A stretch of DNA of 29,056 nt from Magnetococcales bacterium (GTDB lineage: Bacteria > Pseudomonadota > Magnetococcia > Magnetococcales > Magnetaquicoccaceae), in NCBI GenBank assembly GCA_015229095.1, contig JADGCE010000001.1, positions 29,701 to 58,756 of the forward strand, written 5' to 3'. Position 1 is the stretch's first letter; every line of letters begins with the position of its first letter. The notes beneath the pieces are model-generated. The model saw only the letters and a program-made list of their open reading frames with translations. It searched no databases and was not told where the DNA came from. Below are positions 6,195 through 14,239 of this stretch, one piece after another. The position numbers and the translations under genes are program-made.

Positions 6195-8063
6195 ATGGCC
6201 ACCCATTTGACAGAGATCAACGATCCGTTCGCCCTGCGCCGCATGGCAGAGGAGGAGCTGCCCCAGCTGGCTGAATGGGTGCGGAACTTTACCATCGACA
6301 CCGTGGCCAAAACCGGTGGTCATCTGGGAGCCAGCCTGGGGGTGGTGGAGTTGACGATCGCCCTGCACTATATCTTCGATACACCGGAAGATCGTCTGGT
6401 CTGGGATGTGGGACATCAATCCTATCCCCACAAAATTTTGACCGGTCGACGGACGCAGCTGCACACCCTGCGGCAACGCCATGGCCTTTCCGGTTTTACC
6501 AAACGCTCCGAAAGCATCTACGACCCGTTTGGCACCGGCCACTCCTCCACATCCATATCGGCCGCCTTGGGCATGGCCATTGCCAACCATCAACTGGGCA
6601 ACAAGCGCAAGGCCATCGCCGTGATCGGCGATGGGGCCATGTCGGCAGGGATGGCCTTCGAGGCCATGAACAATGCCGGTCGTTATAAAGAGGATATCAA
6701 TCTGCTGGTCATCCTCAACGACAACGAAATGTCCATCTCGCCCAATGTGGGGGCCCTCTCCTCCTATCTCAGCCGCATCCTCAGCGGACGGGCTTATGCC
6801 CGCCTGAAAGATGGCACGGGCAAGGTGTTGGGAAAAATATCCACACCCCTGCTGGGTGCCGCCCGCCGCGCGGAAGAGCATGTCAAAGGCATGTTGACAC
6901 CGGGAACCCTGTTTGAAGAGCTGGGCCTGGACTATTTCGGCCCCATCAACGGACATGATTTTAATCAGTTGTTGCCCATGCTGCGCAACATCAAGGCCTT
7001 GAATGGACCCGTGCTTCTGCATGTTGTCACCCAAAAGGGCAAAGGCTTTGCGCCGGCGGAGGCCAACCCCTGCACCTATCACGGCGTCCCCCCCTTTAAC
7101 CGGAAAACCGGGGAAATTCCCAAAGAGACCGGTTTGCCCAGTTATACCGCCATCTTTTCCCAAACCCTGGTGGCCCTGGCCCGCAAAAATTCCGCCATCA
7201 TGGCCATTACCGCCGCCATGCCGGAGGGGGCGGGTCTGATGGAGTTCCAGACCTGTTTTCCCGATCGTTTTTTTGATGTGGGCATCGCCGAACAGCACGC
7301 CGTCACCTTCGCCGCCGGCCTGGCCTGTGAGGGCTTTGTCCCCGTCGTCGCCATCTATTCCACCTTTCTGCAACGCTGTTACGACCAAATCATTCACGAT
7401 GTGGTGTTGCAAAAGCTGCCGGTGGTCTTCGTCCTGGACCGGGCCGGTCTGGTAGGGGCAGATGGCCCGACCCACTCCGGCACCTTCGACCTCACGTTTT
7501 TGCGAGCCATTCCCGGTTTGGTACTCATGGCCCCTGCCGACGAAAACGAGTTGCGCTCCCAGTTGGCCACGGCCGTCTCCCTGGGCAAACCGGTTGCCAT
7601 TCGCTACCCCAAAGGCACCGCCCTGGGACTGCCTCCCCAGCCCCCCACCATTCTGCCGGTGGGGGTGGGTCGCTGTCTGCGGGAGGGGGATCAGGTGGCC
7701 CTGGCAGCGGTGGGCTCCCTGGTGCATCCCGCCCTGCAGGCGGCAGAGCTGCTGGCCAAAGAGGGGATCTCCGTCAAGGTGTGTGATTTTCGCTTTATAA
7801 AACCGTTGGATGAGCAGCTATTGCGCCAGGCGGCCCGCTTGCCCTATCTGGCCACTCTGGAAGAAAACAGCCTGTGTGGAGGCTTCGGTGCAGCGGTCCT
7901 GGAATTTCTGGCCCAGGATGGCCTGCTGGATAACGGCAAAAAGGTGCGCACCTGGGGATTGCCGGATCGCTTTATCCCCCAGGGGGGACAAGCCGCTTTG
8001 TGGGCCGAATTGCAGTTGGATGCCCAGGGGATTGCCGAACGGATACGGCAGTGGGTTCGTTGA
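6195..8063 (+). CDS. dxs: 1-deoxy-D-xylulose-5-phosphate synthase
   Basis: Dxs is a thiamine-diphosphate transketolase-like enzyme joining pyruvate and glyceraldehyde 3-phosphate to DXP, the entry and flux-controlling step of the non-mevalonate isoprenoid route. Seen here: GGHLGASLGVVELT (His43), the VGHQSYPHKILTGR block (His74), and the cofactor motif GDGAMSAG (145 onward) ending at Asn175. The pyrimidine domain has the VGIAEQHAV glutamate and the STFLQRCYDQIIHDV helix, followed by the C-terminal transketolase domain. At 622 aa it is full length. The upstream ribosome site is weak (purine-rich TATAGACA). The following tlyA start lies one base after the dxs stop, indicating coupled expression. 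Confidence 0.97.
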   Translation: MATHLTEINDPFALRRMAEEELPQLAEWVRNFTIDTVAKTGGHLGASLGVVELTIALHYIFDTPEDRLVWDVGHQSYPHKILTGRRTQLHTLRQRHGLSGFTKRSESIYDPFGTGHSSTSISAALGMAIANHQLGNKRKAIAVIGDGAMSAGMAFEAMNNAGRYKEDINLLVILNDNEMSISPNVGALSSYLSRILSGRAYARLKDGTGKVLGKISTPLLGAARRAEEHVKGMLTPGTLFEELGLDYFGPINGHDFNQLLPMLRNIKALNGPVLLHVVTQKGKGFAPAEANPCTYHGVPPFNRKTGEIPKETGLPSYTAIFSQTLVALARKNSAIMAITAAMPEGAGLMEFQTCFPDRFFDVGIAEQHAVTFAAGLACEGFVPVVAIYSTFLQRCYDQIIHDVVLQKLPVVFVLDRAGLVGADGPTHSGTFDLTFLRAIPGLVLMAPADENELRSQLATAVSLGKPVAIRYPKGTALGLPPQPPTILPVGVGRCLREGDQVALAAVGSLVHPALQAAELLAKEGISVKVCDFRFIKPLDEQLLRQAARLPYLATLEENSLCGGFGAAVLEFLAQDGLLDNGKKVRTWGLPDRFIPQGGQAALWAELQLDAQGIAERIRQWVR

Positions 8064-8064
8064 T

Positions 8065-8820
8065 GTGACCCCCTTTGTCCACAACCGGGGAAAAATCCGT
8101 CTGGACACCCTGTTGCTGGAGCGGGGCATGGTCGCCACCCTGCAACAGGCGCGGGGCTTGATCATGGACGGCAAAGTGCTGGTCCAGGAGCAGCGCATCA
8201 CCAAGCCCGGCACACCTGTCCCATTGGCCGCCCCCCTGCGTCTGCTGCAAAAAACAATCCCCTGGGTCTCCAGAGGAGGCATCAAGCTGGCCCATGCCAT
8301 CGATCATTTCCAGGTTTCTGTACACAATGCCCAGTGCATGGATGTCGGTGCGGCCACGGGTGGCTTTACCGATGTGCTGCTGCAACGGGGAGCGGCACGG
8401 GTTTATGCCCTGGATGTGGGCTATGGACAACTGGCCTGGAAACTGGCCCAGGATGATCGGGTTGTGGTCATGGATCGGACCAACATCCGCCACATCGACC
8501 CCACCGATCTTCCCAATCCCATCGATGTTCTGGTCATGGATGTCAGCTTTGTGGGACTTGCCCAAGCCTTGCCACCCGCCCTGGCCCTGCTGCGCACAGA
8601 GGGGCTGGGTATCGTCCTCTTGAAGCCGCAATTTGAACTGGCCCGCCTCCAGGTTGCGCCGGGTGGTGTCGTCCGGGATCCCCTCCTGCACCAGGAGGCC
8701 ATCACCCTGTTTGAAACCTTGGCGGCCCGTCTGGGCCTGACCGTGCAGGGATCAACCCCCTCCCCCATTCCGGGCCCCAAAGGCAACAAAGAGTTTTTAT
8801 TCTGTTTCTGCAAAAAATAG
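8065..8820 (+). CDS. tlyA: TlyA family rRNA 2'-O-methyltransferase / putative hemolysin A
   Basis: TlyA proteins are S4-domain RNA methyltransferases; the best-studied mycobacterial member methylates 2'-OH groups in 16S and 23S rRNA. The 251-aa product has an S4 domain (residues 11-60, RLDTLLLERG...GKVLV) and an RrmJ-like methyltransferase domain with the SAM motif DVGAATGGFTDVLL (93 onward). A K-D-K-E type set is visible: Lys74, Asp159, Lys187 in LLKPQFE, and Glu243 in GNKEFL. GTG 8065 is the first start after the dxs stop; no ATG precedes the S4 domain. It often sits next to dxs in bacteria. Whether this member targets both rRNAs cannot be told from sequence. Confidence 0.92.
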   Translation: MTPFVHNRGKIRLDTLLLERGMVATLQQARGLIMDGKVLVQEQRITKPGTPVPLAAPLRLLQKTIPWVSRGGIKLAHAIDHFQVSVHNAQCMDVGAATGGFTDVLLQRGAARVYALDVGYGQLAWKLAQDDRVVVMDRTNIRHIDPTDLPNPIDVLVMDVSFVGLAQALPPALALLRTEGLGIVLLKPQFELARLQVAPGGVVRDPLLHQEAITLFETLAARLGLTVQGSTPSPIPGPKGNKEFLFCFCKK

Positions 8821-8913
8821 GGGTGCCGTGCGCCAATATTCAGCTTCAATTCATCTGGCCATGCGATCCAGTGCATACACACCCCATCCACCCTTCACGT
8901 CGCAGAGGAAGTC

Positions 8914-10137
8914 ATGTCTGAAAGCTCGTTGAATGTCAAAGACCAAGAGTATGCCGAAGCCAAACGGGTCACCCAGGTGGGCACCGTTTGGGATTTTCTC
9001 CTGACCGTGGGAAAAATTGTCATCGGCCTGCTCACCCATTCGGCTGCCCTGATCGCCGAGGGATTCCACTCCCTGGCAGACCTGCTGTTTGATCTGGTCG
9101 TCTTGCTGGGCATGAAGATTGCCCGCAAAGAACCGGATGCCAGCCACCCGTATGGCCACGGCAAGTTTGAAGGGATGGCCGCCATGCTCCTGGCCGTCAT
9201 TCTGTTTGGAGTCGCCGTCGGTATCGTGATGGATGCCACCAAGCGGATGCAGATGGGCAATCTGGAAGCCCCTGGCCAACTGGCTTTCTGGATGGCTCTG
9301 GGTTCCATTCTCGTCAAAGAGCTGCTCTTCCAATATACCATTCGCACCGGACGACGGCTCAAATCCAACATCATGATTGCCAACGCATGGCACCATCGGG
9401 CCGATTCCATCTCCTCATTGGCCGCGCTGGTCGGTATTGGTGGCGCTCTGCTGGGTTGGCCCATCATGGACCCTGTCTCGGCCATCGCGGTGGCCTTCTT
9501 TGTCAGCAAAGTGGCTTTTGAAGTGGCCCAAACCGCCCTGCGAGAGCTGACCGATGCCCGTGGCAGCATCGATGAACCCGTAAGAGAAAAAATCATGGAG
9601 ATTGTCGCGCGCCATCCCCAGGTACGCAACGCCCACACCGTGCGCGCCCGTCGCTTCGGACCGGATATTCTGGTGGATCTCCACCTGGCCGTCGACAACC
9701 ATCTCACCGTCAGCGAAGGGCATCAGATCAGTGCCGAGGTGAGCAGCCAACTGCACAAGGAGGTCCAAAATGTCCGGGAAGTCTCTGTGCATATCGACGT
9801 GGTGGATGACTGGCTGAATCGGGATGACACGGAGGTAGCGCCACAACCCGGTCGCGACCAGCTGCTGGCTGCCATCCAACCGGCCATTCCCCCCGATGGT
9901 CCCATCCTCAAGGTCTGCACACTGATGCCCCATTATACGGCCACCGAGGGCACCCTGGTGGAGCTCATGCTCAAACCAAACCCGGATTATTCCAGGGCCC
10001 GCATCTATGAAGCCGCCAAGGAGTTGACGGAAAAGCTGTTGGCCGCTGATCTGGGGGTGCGCAAGGTGCGTGCCTTTCTGTTGGTGGCAACTGCACCGGA
10101 AGAGGAGGCAGAAGAGGGGGAGCGCTTGTTCAAGTGA
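8914..10137 (+). CDS. cation diffusion facilitator family transporter with extended C-terminus
   Basis: CDF proteins are inner-membrane metal/proton antiporters exporting Zn, Fe, Mn or similar ions, and act as dimers. Six membrane helices span about residues 25-210. Transport-site residues are seen as HSLAD in helix 2 (His52, Asp56) and HHRAD in helix 5 (His160, Asp164), an H-x3-D pair on both helices, which in known members often goes with Zn rather than Fe; HPYGHGKFE (78-86) is the conserved loop. The usual ferredoxin-like cytoplasmic domain covers about 220-300. The protein then continues to 407 aa, about 100 beyond typical members, with a second alpha/beta segment (about 315-392) and an acidic end. 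ATG 8914 has AGAGG upstream. It is 93 bases after tlyA and may be separately expressed. Metal specificity is uncertain. Confidence 0.88.
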   Translation: MSESSLNVKDQEYAEAKRVTQVGTVWDFLLTVGKIVIGLLTHSAALIAEGFHSLADLLFDLVVLLGMKIARKEPDASHPYGHGKFEGMAAMLLAVILFGVAVGIVMDATKRMQMGNLEAPGQLAFWMALGSILVKELLFQYTIRTGRRLKSNIMIANAWHHRADSISSLAALVGIGGALLGWPIMDPVSAIAVAFFVSKVAFEVAQTALRELTDARGSIDEPVREKIMEIVARHPQVRNAHTVRARRFGPDILVDLHLAVDNHLTVSEGHQISAEVSSQLHKEVQNVREVSVHIDVVDDWLNRDDTEVAPQPGRDQLLAAIQPAIPPDGPILKVCTLMPHYTATEGTLVELMLKPNPDYSRARIYEAAKELTEKLLAADLGVRKVRAFLLVATAPEEEAEEGERLFK

Positions 10138-10201
10138 GCAACCGGGCTTTGATCGGTGGGCCTGGATCGGCGAGCCCGGATCACTGTTTCGCAAATGAAA
10201 T

Positions 10202-10240
10202 GGGGCTTTGCCCCGACCCCACCAGGGGCTTTGCCCCTGG
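10202..10240. repeat. tandem GGGGC-TTT-GCCCC hairpin repeats between convergent genes
   Basis: Two copies of the 13-bp palindrome GGGGCTTTGCCCC occur at 10202-10214 and 10225-10237. The second extends to an 8-bp stem, CCAGGGGC/GCCCCTGG (10222-10240), and each is followed by ACCCC. They lie in the 107-bp gap where the CDF gene and the metal-binding protein gene converge. Without a T-run they are REP-like repeats that may also act as a bidirectional terminator or mRNA 3'-end stabiliser. Repeats of this kind are common in several alphaproteobacterial genomes. Confidence 0.7.
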
Positions 10241-10244
10241 ACCC

Positions 10245-11177
10245 CTAATCACCCATGGCTCGGCTCAATGCGGTCACATTATGACGCACCATGGCCAAAA
10301 AGGAGGGAGCCGGCCCCTCCGCCGTGGAGAGCGCATCGGTATACAAAGTGCCACCCAAAACCGCCCCCGACTCTTTGATCAACTGTTTTACCATGCGGGG
10401 ATTACTCCTATTTTCCAGAAAAATTGCCTTTATTTTCCGCTTTTTTATCTGCCCAATCAACTTGGCCACCTGGGCAGCAGAGGGTTCGGCATCGCTGCTG
10501 ACACCCACCGGAGCCAGAAAGGTGACCCCATAGGCTTGCGTAAAATAACCAAAAGCGTCATGACTGCTGATCACGGTACGCCGTTCCGGCGGAATGGTGG
10601 CCAAAACCTCCCGAACCCAACGATCCAGGGCAACCAGCTCTTGCTGATAACGGTCGGCATTGGCCCGAAACAGGGCTGACCGCTCCGGGGCCAATCGGGC
10701 CAACCCCTCCGCCATGTTGCGCACATAAACCTGAACATGACGCAGATCGTGCCAGGCATGGGGATCCGCCACCTCCGCAGGCTCGACGCCCGGCCCACGA
10801 GAGAGAGAGAGGGGCTGAATACCGGTGCTGGCCGTGACCAGCAGACCGCGAAAGTCGGAAGCCTTGATCAATCGTTGCATCCACCCTTCAAAACCGAGTC
10901 CATTGACCACAAACATCTGCGCAGACTGCACGGCCACCACATCCGCCGGCAAGGGTTCATAGACATGGGCATCGCCATCGGCACCCACCAGGCTTTTCAC
11001 CGTCACAGCTTCCCCGCCGACCTGGGCCACCAGATCAGCCAAAATGCTGAAGCTGGCGACAACCCGGATCGGAACCTCCTGGGCTGCGGCTGTTCCCACA
11101 CCAACCCACAAAAGCCACAAAAGGAGCAGCGCGCCCCATCTTTTTCTGCCGATACAATCACCCGCTGCTTTGCACAT
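10245..11177 (-). CDS. metal ABC transporter substrate-binding protein (cluster A-I, Zn/Mn type)
   Basis: This periplasmic protein captures a divalent metal for the permease and ATPase encoded just upstream in the same operon. A signal peptide (residues 1-32, Leu/Trp-rich core, AAA-QE cleavage-like site) precedes the mature domain. Likely ligands are His71 (DAHVYEP), His140 (DPHAWHD), His206 (SSHDAFGYF) and Asp281 (YTDAL), with Glu231 (DAEPS) nearby. The third His is ZnuA-like, but the His-rich loop usual in ZnuA is absent, so Zn, Mn or Fe remain possible and I give no gene symbol. ATG 11177 has a near-perfect AGGAGG six bases before it, overlapping the permease stop, while the open frame runs on to 11402 without support. 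The 310-aa length is normal. Confidence 0.92.
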   Translation of the reverse strand: MCKAAGDCIGRKRWGALLLLWLLWVGVGTAAAQEVPIRVVASFSILADLVAQVGGEAVTVKSLVGADGDAHVYEPLPADVVAVQSAQMFVVNGLGFEGWMQRLIKASDFRGLLVTASTGIQPLSLSRGPGVEPAEVADPHAWHDLRHVQVYVRNMAEGLARLAPERSALFRANADRYQQELVALDRWVREVLATIPPERRTVISSHDAFGYFTQAYGVTFLAPVGVSSDAEPSAAQVAKLIGQIKKRKIKAIFLENRSNPRMVKQLIKESGAVLGGTLYTDALSTAEGPAPSFLAMVRHNVTALSRAMGD

Positions 11178-11188
11178 GATTCCTCCTA
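11178..11188 (-). promoter_or_regulatory. strong Shine-Dalgarno for the binding protein, overlapping the permease stop
   Basis: The minus strand reads TAGGAGGAATC directly before the ATG at 11177. The TAG is the permease stop codon, so a terminating ribosome sits on the next gene's AGGAGG. It is the best ribosome site in this operon, which fits the need for more binding protein than permease. Confidence 0.75.
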
Positions 11189-12061
11189 ACCTTTGCGATG
11201 TTGTCCCACCAGACCGAAACGCATCCGCACCATGCCCAGAGGCGCAAAAACAAGGGAAAACAGATAAAAAAGGCCGGTTGTCAGGATGATGGCCGGACCG
11301 GAGGGCAATTGATGATGAAAGGAGAGCACCAATCCTGCAAAACCGGAGAGCAGGGCGATCAACGCCGCCACCCCCATCATGCTCCAAACGCTCCGCGCCC
11401 AAAAGCGGGCCGCGATGGCAGGCAACATCATCATGCCCACCGCCATCATGGCGCCCAGGGCATGAAAACCCGCCACCAGATCCATCACCACCAGGGCCAG
11501 AAAAAGCGTTTGCCAGATCCCGCTGCGACCATGGAGCGTGCGCAAATAGCCGGGATCAAAGCTGTCGATGATCAAAGGTCGATAGAGGATGGCCAGGGTG
11601 AGCAGTGAAACGGAAGCGATGCTGGCCACCAGCAGCAGGGCGTGATCATCCACCGCCAGCACGGAACCAAACAACACATGCAGCAGATCCACATTGCCCC
11701 CACGGGTGGAGACGATCAGCACTCCGACGGACAACGAGATCAGTTGGAAAGCGGCAAAACTGGCATCCTCCTTCAGCAGGGTCACCCGGGAGAGGGTGCC
11801 GGCCAGAATGGCCACCGCCAACCCGGCGACAAAGCCGCCCAGCGTCATGGCGGGCAGGGAAAATCCCGCCAGCAAAAAGGCCACCGCCACCCCTGGCAAA
11901 ATGGCATGGGAAAGGGCATCCCCCATCAGGCTCATGCGCCGCAACATCAGCAACACCCCCACGGGCCCGCATCCCATGGACAACGCCAGACAGGCCACCA
12001 GGGCCCGCCGCATAAAGGAAAATTGCACAAAGGGTTCCAACAGATATTCGTAGGCGGTCAT
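11186..12061 (-). CDS. metal ABC transporter permease (ABC-3 / ZnuB-like family)
   Basis: This 291-aa integral membrane protein forms the channel of the metal importer. It has about eight hydrophobic helices. The ABC-3 family signature MGDALSHAILPGVAVAFLLAG (46 onward) contacts the ATPase, and a second conserved region lies around GALxAVGMMMLPAIAA (202-218). I chose ATG 12061, 16 bases after the ATPase stop; the frame extends to 12130 but those extra residues overlap the ATPase gene and do not resemble the family. Downstream it shares its stop with the ribosome site of the binding-protein gene. Substrate is that of the binding protein: a divalent metal, probably Zn or Mn. Confidence 0.93.
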   Translation of the reverse strand: MTAYEYLLEPFVQFSFMRRALVACLALSMGCGPVGVLLMLRRMSLMGDALSHAILPGVAVAFLLAGFSLPAMTLGGFVAGLAVAILAGTLSRVTLLKEDASFAAFQLISLSVGVLIVSTRGGNVDLLHVLFGSVLAVDDHALLLVASIASVSLLTLAILYRPLIIDSFDPGYLRTLHGRSGIWQTLFLALVVMDLVAGFHALGAMMAVGMMMLPAIAARFWARSVWSMMGVAALIALLSGFAGLVLSFHHQLPSGPAIILTTGLFYLFSLVFAPLGMVRMRFGLVGQHRKG

Positions 12062-12077
12062 GAGATCTTTCTGCCCT

Positions 12078-12836
12078 TCATGGGGGGGATTGGCGGTGAG
12101 GCCGTTGGGAGCAGAAGGGGGCCCGATCATCCCAGGCTTCGCTCATGGCCCGCGCCCTGGCCCAATGTTCGGGCAGAAGAACCGTATCGGTGGCACCCCA
12201 GGCCAAGGCACTGCGGGCCAACAGCAAGGTGGTCGGAAAGTGCTGGCGCACCTGCTCCACATCGTGCAAGACAGCGATCACCGTGCAGCCCTGTTCGTGC
12301 CATCCCCGCACTATGGCCAGCAACTCGGCAACCGTCTGCTCATCCACAGCGGTAAAGGGCTCATCCAGCAGGATGACAGCGGCATTCTCCACCAGAACGC
12401 GGGCAAACAACAACCGCTGCCGTTGCCCGCCACTCAAACTGCTCACCAACCGCCGGGCAAAGCCCTCCAATCCCACCGCCTCCAGGGCGGCCTTGGCCTG
12501 CTGCCGGTGGCGGTGCCCCATGGTGCCCCATGCACGAGTGCGCCGCCAGTGGCCCATCAAAATCACATCCCATACCGAAATGGGAAAATCGGCCTCCAGT
12601 TCTGTTTGTTGGGGCAAAAAGGAGAGATCATCCTGGCTCATCCCCTCCAGGTGAATGCGACCCTCCAGAGGGGGCAACAGCCCTTTGATGCCTTTGAGCA
12701 GGGTGCTCTTGCCTGCCCCGTTGGGGCCGACCACGGCGGTCAGAGAGCCCCTCTCAAAGGAGCCGGACAGGTGATGAACAGCGGGATGCCGTTCATAGCC
12801 CAGGGTCAGGTTATCCAGACGAATGGCCGCACTCAT
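12078..12836 (-). CDS. metal ABC transporter ATP-binding protein
   Basis: The 252-aa ATPase powers the divalent-metal importer from the cytoplasmic face. All ABC motifs are intact: Walker A GPNGAGKS (37-44), Q-loop Gln76, signature LSGGQ (134-138), Walker B ILLDEP (155-160) and the switch His191 (LHDVEQV). ATG 12836 overlaps the stop of the small upstream membrane-protein gene as ATGA, so translation is probably coupled. An earlier in-frame ATG at 12881 would put 15 unsupported residues before the first beta strand. Gene order ATPase-permease-binding protein is usual for manganese- and zinc-type importers. No Zur or MntR regulator is nearby and I see no clear Zur box. Confidence 0.93.
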   Translation of the reverse strand: MSAAIRLDNLTLGYERHPAVHHLSGSFERGSLTAVVGPNGAGKSTLLKGIKGLLPPLEGRIHLEGMSQDDLSFLPQQTELEADFPISVWDVILMGHWRRTRAWGTMGHRHRQQAKAALEAVGLEGFARRLVSSLSGGQRQRLLFARVLVENAAVILLDEPFTAVDEQTVAELLAIVRGWHEQGCTVIAVLHDVEQVRQHFPTTLLLARSALAWGATDTVLLPEHWARARAMSEAWDDRAPFCSQRPHRQSPP

Positions 12837-13000
12837 CCCGGCACACCCAGCCAATCCAGGGCCACCGCGACGGCCAGCCACAGGGTTGCGATCAAAACCG
12901 CCACCACGGCCAGCCGCTGCCCGACGCCCCAGGCAAAGGGGGAGATGGGCAGATCGGTGTCATGCTCTGTTTCGGTCTGCGACGGCACGGTCAGGTTCAT
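12833..13000 (-). CDS. small single-pass membrane protein coupled to the metal transporter
   Basis: I do not recognise a family for this 55-aa protein. Residues 1-28 are polar, with several Thr and acidic residues and one His (TETEHDTD), and about 30-52 form one hydrophobic helix rich in Val, Leu and Ala. GAGGA lies eight bases before ATG 13000, a good ribosome site; an in-frame ATG at 13015 has a poorer one. Its TGA overlaps the ATPase ATG as ATGA. This coupling, and its place at the head of the metal-import genes, suggest an accessory subunit or regulator of the transporter, but that is inference from context. It lies 29 bases after the flavoprotein gene. Confidence 0.6.
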   Translation of the reverse strand: MNLTVPSQTETEHDTDLPISPFAWGVGQRLAVVAVLIATLWLAVAVALDWLGVPG

Positions 13001-13029
13001 ACTGAAAATCCTCATCTTTTCGCGCTGAC

Positions 13030-14217
13030 TCAAACAGACTGGCCCGCCGCATAGCCGGAAGACCAAGCCCATTGCAGATTGTAGCCACCCAGATGGCCGG
13101 TCACATCTACCACCTCGCCGATAAAGTAAAGCCCTGGTATCGTTCGGCACTCCAGGGTTTGGGCGGAAAGTTCCCGGGTATCCACCCCACCTGTGGTCAC
13201 TTCAGCGGTTCGATAGCCTTCGCTGCCTGTCGGGATCACGCGCCAATCCTGCACCGCCTGGATCAAAAGGCGCAGGCGGGCATCGGCCACCTCAGCCACA
13301 CGCCCCCCGATACCCAGCCCCTCCAGCAGGGCCTGGGCCAGACGCCTGGGCAGATGGTTGGTCAATACAGTGACCACCTCCTGGCGAGGATGCATGGCCC
13401 GCGCCTGGCGAAACAGCGGCCCCATCTCCACCCCAGGCAGCAGGTTGATGCGCAACTCTCCCCCGCTCTGCCAATAGGAGGAAATTTGCAGCAGTGCGGG
13501 ACCGCTCAAACCCCGATGGGTAAAGAGCAGGGGCCCGGCAAACCGCACCTTGCCGTAGCGCAGCACGGCCTCGACAGCTACCCCGGCCAACGAGCCCTCT
13601 GCCAACCATCCAGCACGGGGCAGCAGCAAAGGCACCAAACCCGGACGCGGAGGCACCAGAGAGAGCCCCCAGCGGCGGGCCAGACGGTGGCCCCAATCCG
13701 TGGCCCCCAGTTTGGGAAAGGAGAGTCCCCCGGTCGCCACCACCAGGGACGAACAGGAGAATGGGCCCGCTTGGCTCTGCAGGAGATAACCATCGGCCAA
13801 CCGTTCCACCTGCCCAACCGGATTGCCCAGGCTGAAGGCAACCTGGGCGGTTCGGCACGCTTCCACAAGCAGGTTGACCACCTGTTGCGCAGAACCCAGG
13901 CAAAAATATTGCCCCCCCTGACGCTCTTCGACGGCAATGCCCGCCTGCGCCAGACGGCGCAACATCGCCTGGGCATCGAACTGGCGCAGGGCGGCGAGGC
14001 AAAAACCCGGGTGCTCGGAAAGATAGCAGGATTTGTCCAGGTTGCGGTTGGTGACGTTGCAATGGCCCCCCCCGGAAACACGGATCTTGGCACCCGGTTG
14101 GGGCATATGGTCCACCAGCAACACCCGGCGTCCGCGTCGACCCGCCTCGCTGGCACACATCAAGCCCGCCGCCCCGGCACCCAGCACAATCACATCCCAA
14201 TGGACGGGAAAAGTCAT
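13030..14217 (-). CDS. NAD(P)/FAD-dependent oxidoreductase, HI0933/YhiN (BaiN-like) family
   Basis: A 395-aa flavoprotein. The N-terminal dinucleotide fold shows VLGAGAAGLM (GxGxxG at residues 13-18), followed by the family signature AKIRVSGGGHCNVTNR. The C-terminus has the FAD-contacting segment GLYFIGEVVDVTGHLGGYNLQWAWSSG, the most diagnostic block of the HI0933 family. Members bind FAD; functions are poorly defined, with an annotated relative in bile-acid reduction (BaiN) and older 'aminoacetone oxidase' labels, so I assign no substrate. ATG 14217 starts directly before the Rossmann strand. It follows the TatD fusion gene by 22 bases and is most likely in the same transcript. Confidence 0.9.
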   Translation of the reverse strand: MTFPVHWDVIVLGAGAAGLMCASEAGRRGRRVLLVDHMPQPGAKIRVSGGGHCNVTNRNLDKSCYLSEHPGFCLAALRQFDAQAMLRRLAQAGIAVEERQGGQYFCLGSAQQVVNLLVEACRTAQVAFSLGNPVGQVERLADGYLLQSQAGPFSCSSLVVATGGLSFPKLGATDWGHRLARRWGLSLVPPRPGLVPLLLPRAGWLAEGSLAGVAVEAVLRYGKVRFAGPLLFTHRGLSGPALLQISSYWQSGGELRINLLPGVEMGPLFRQARAMHPRQEVVTVLTNHLPRRLAQALLEGLGIGGRVAEVADARLRLLIQAVQDWRVIPTGSEGYRTAEVTTGGVDTRELSAQTLECRTIPGLYFIGEVVDVTGHLGGYNLQWAWSSGYAAGQSV

Positions 14218-14239
14218 CGGTTTTCCAACAGGCCGCGCA

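Noticed and set aside
6186..7727. 513-codon open frame antisense to dxs
   Set aside because: It lies wholly opposite an unmistakable dxs gene, is Gly/Gln/His-rich, and shows no conserved motif or ribosome site.
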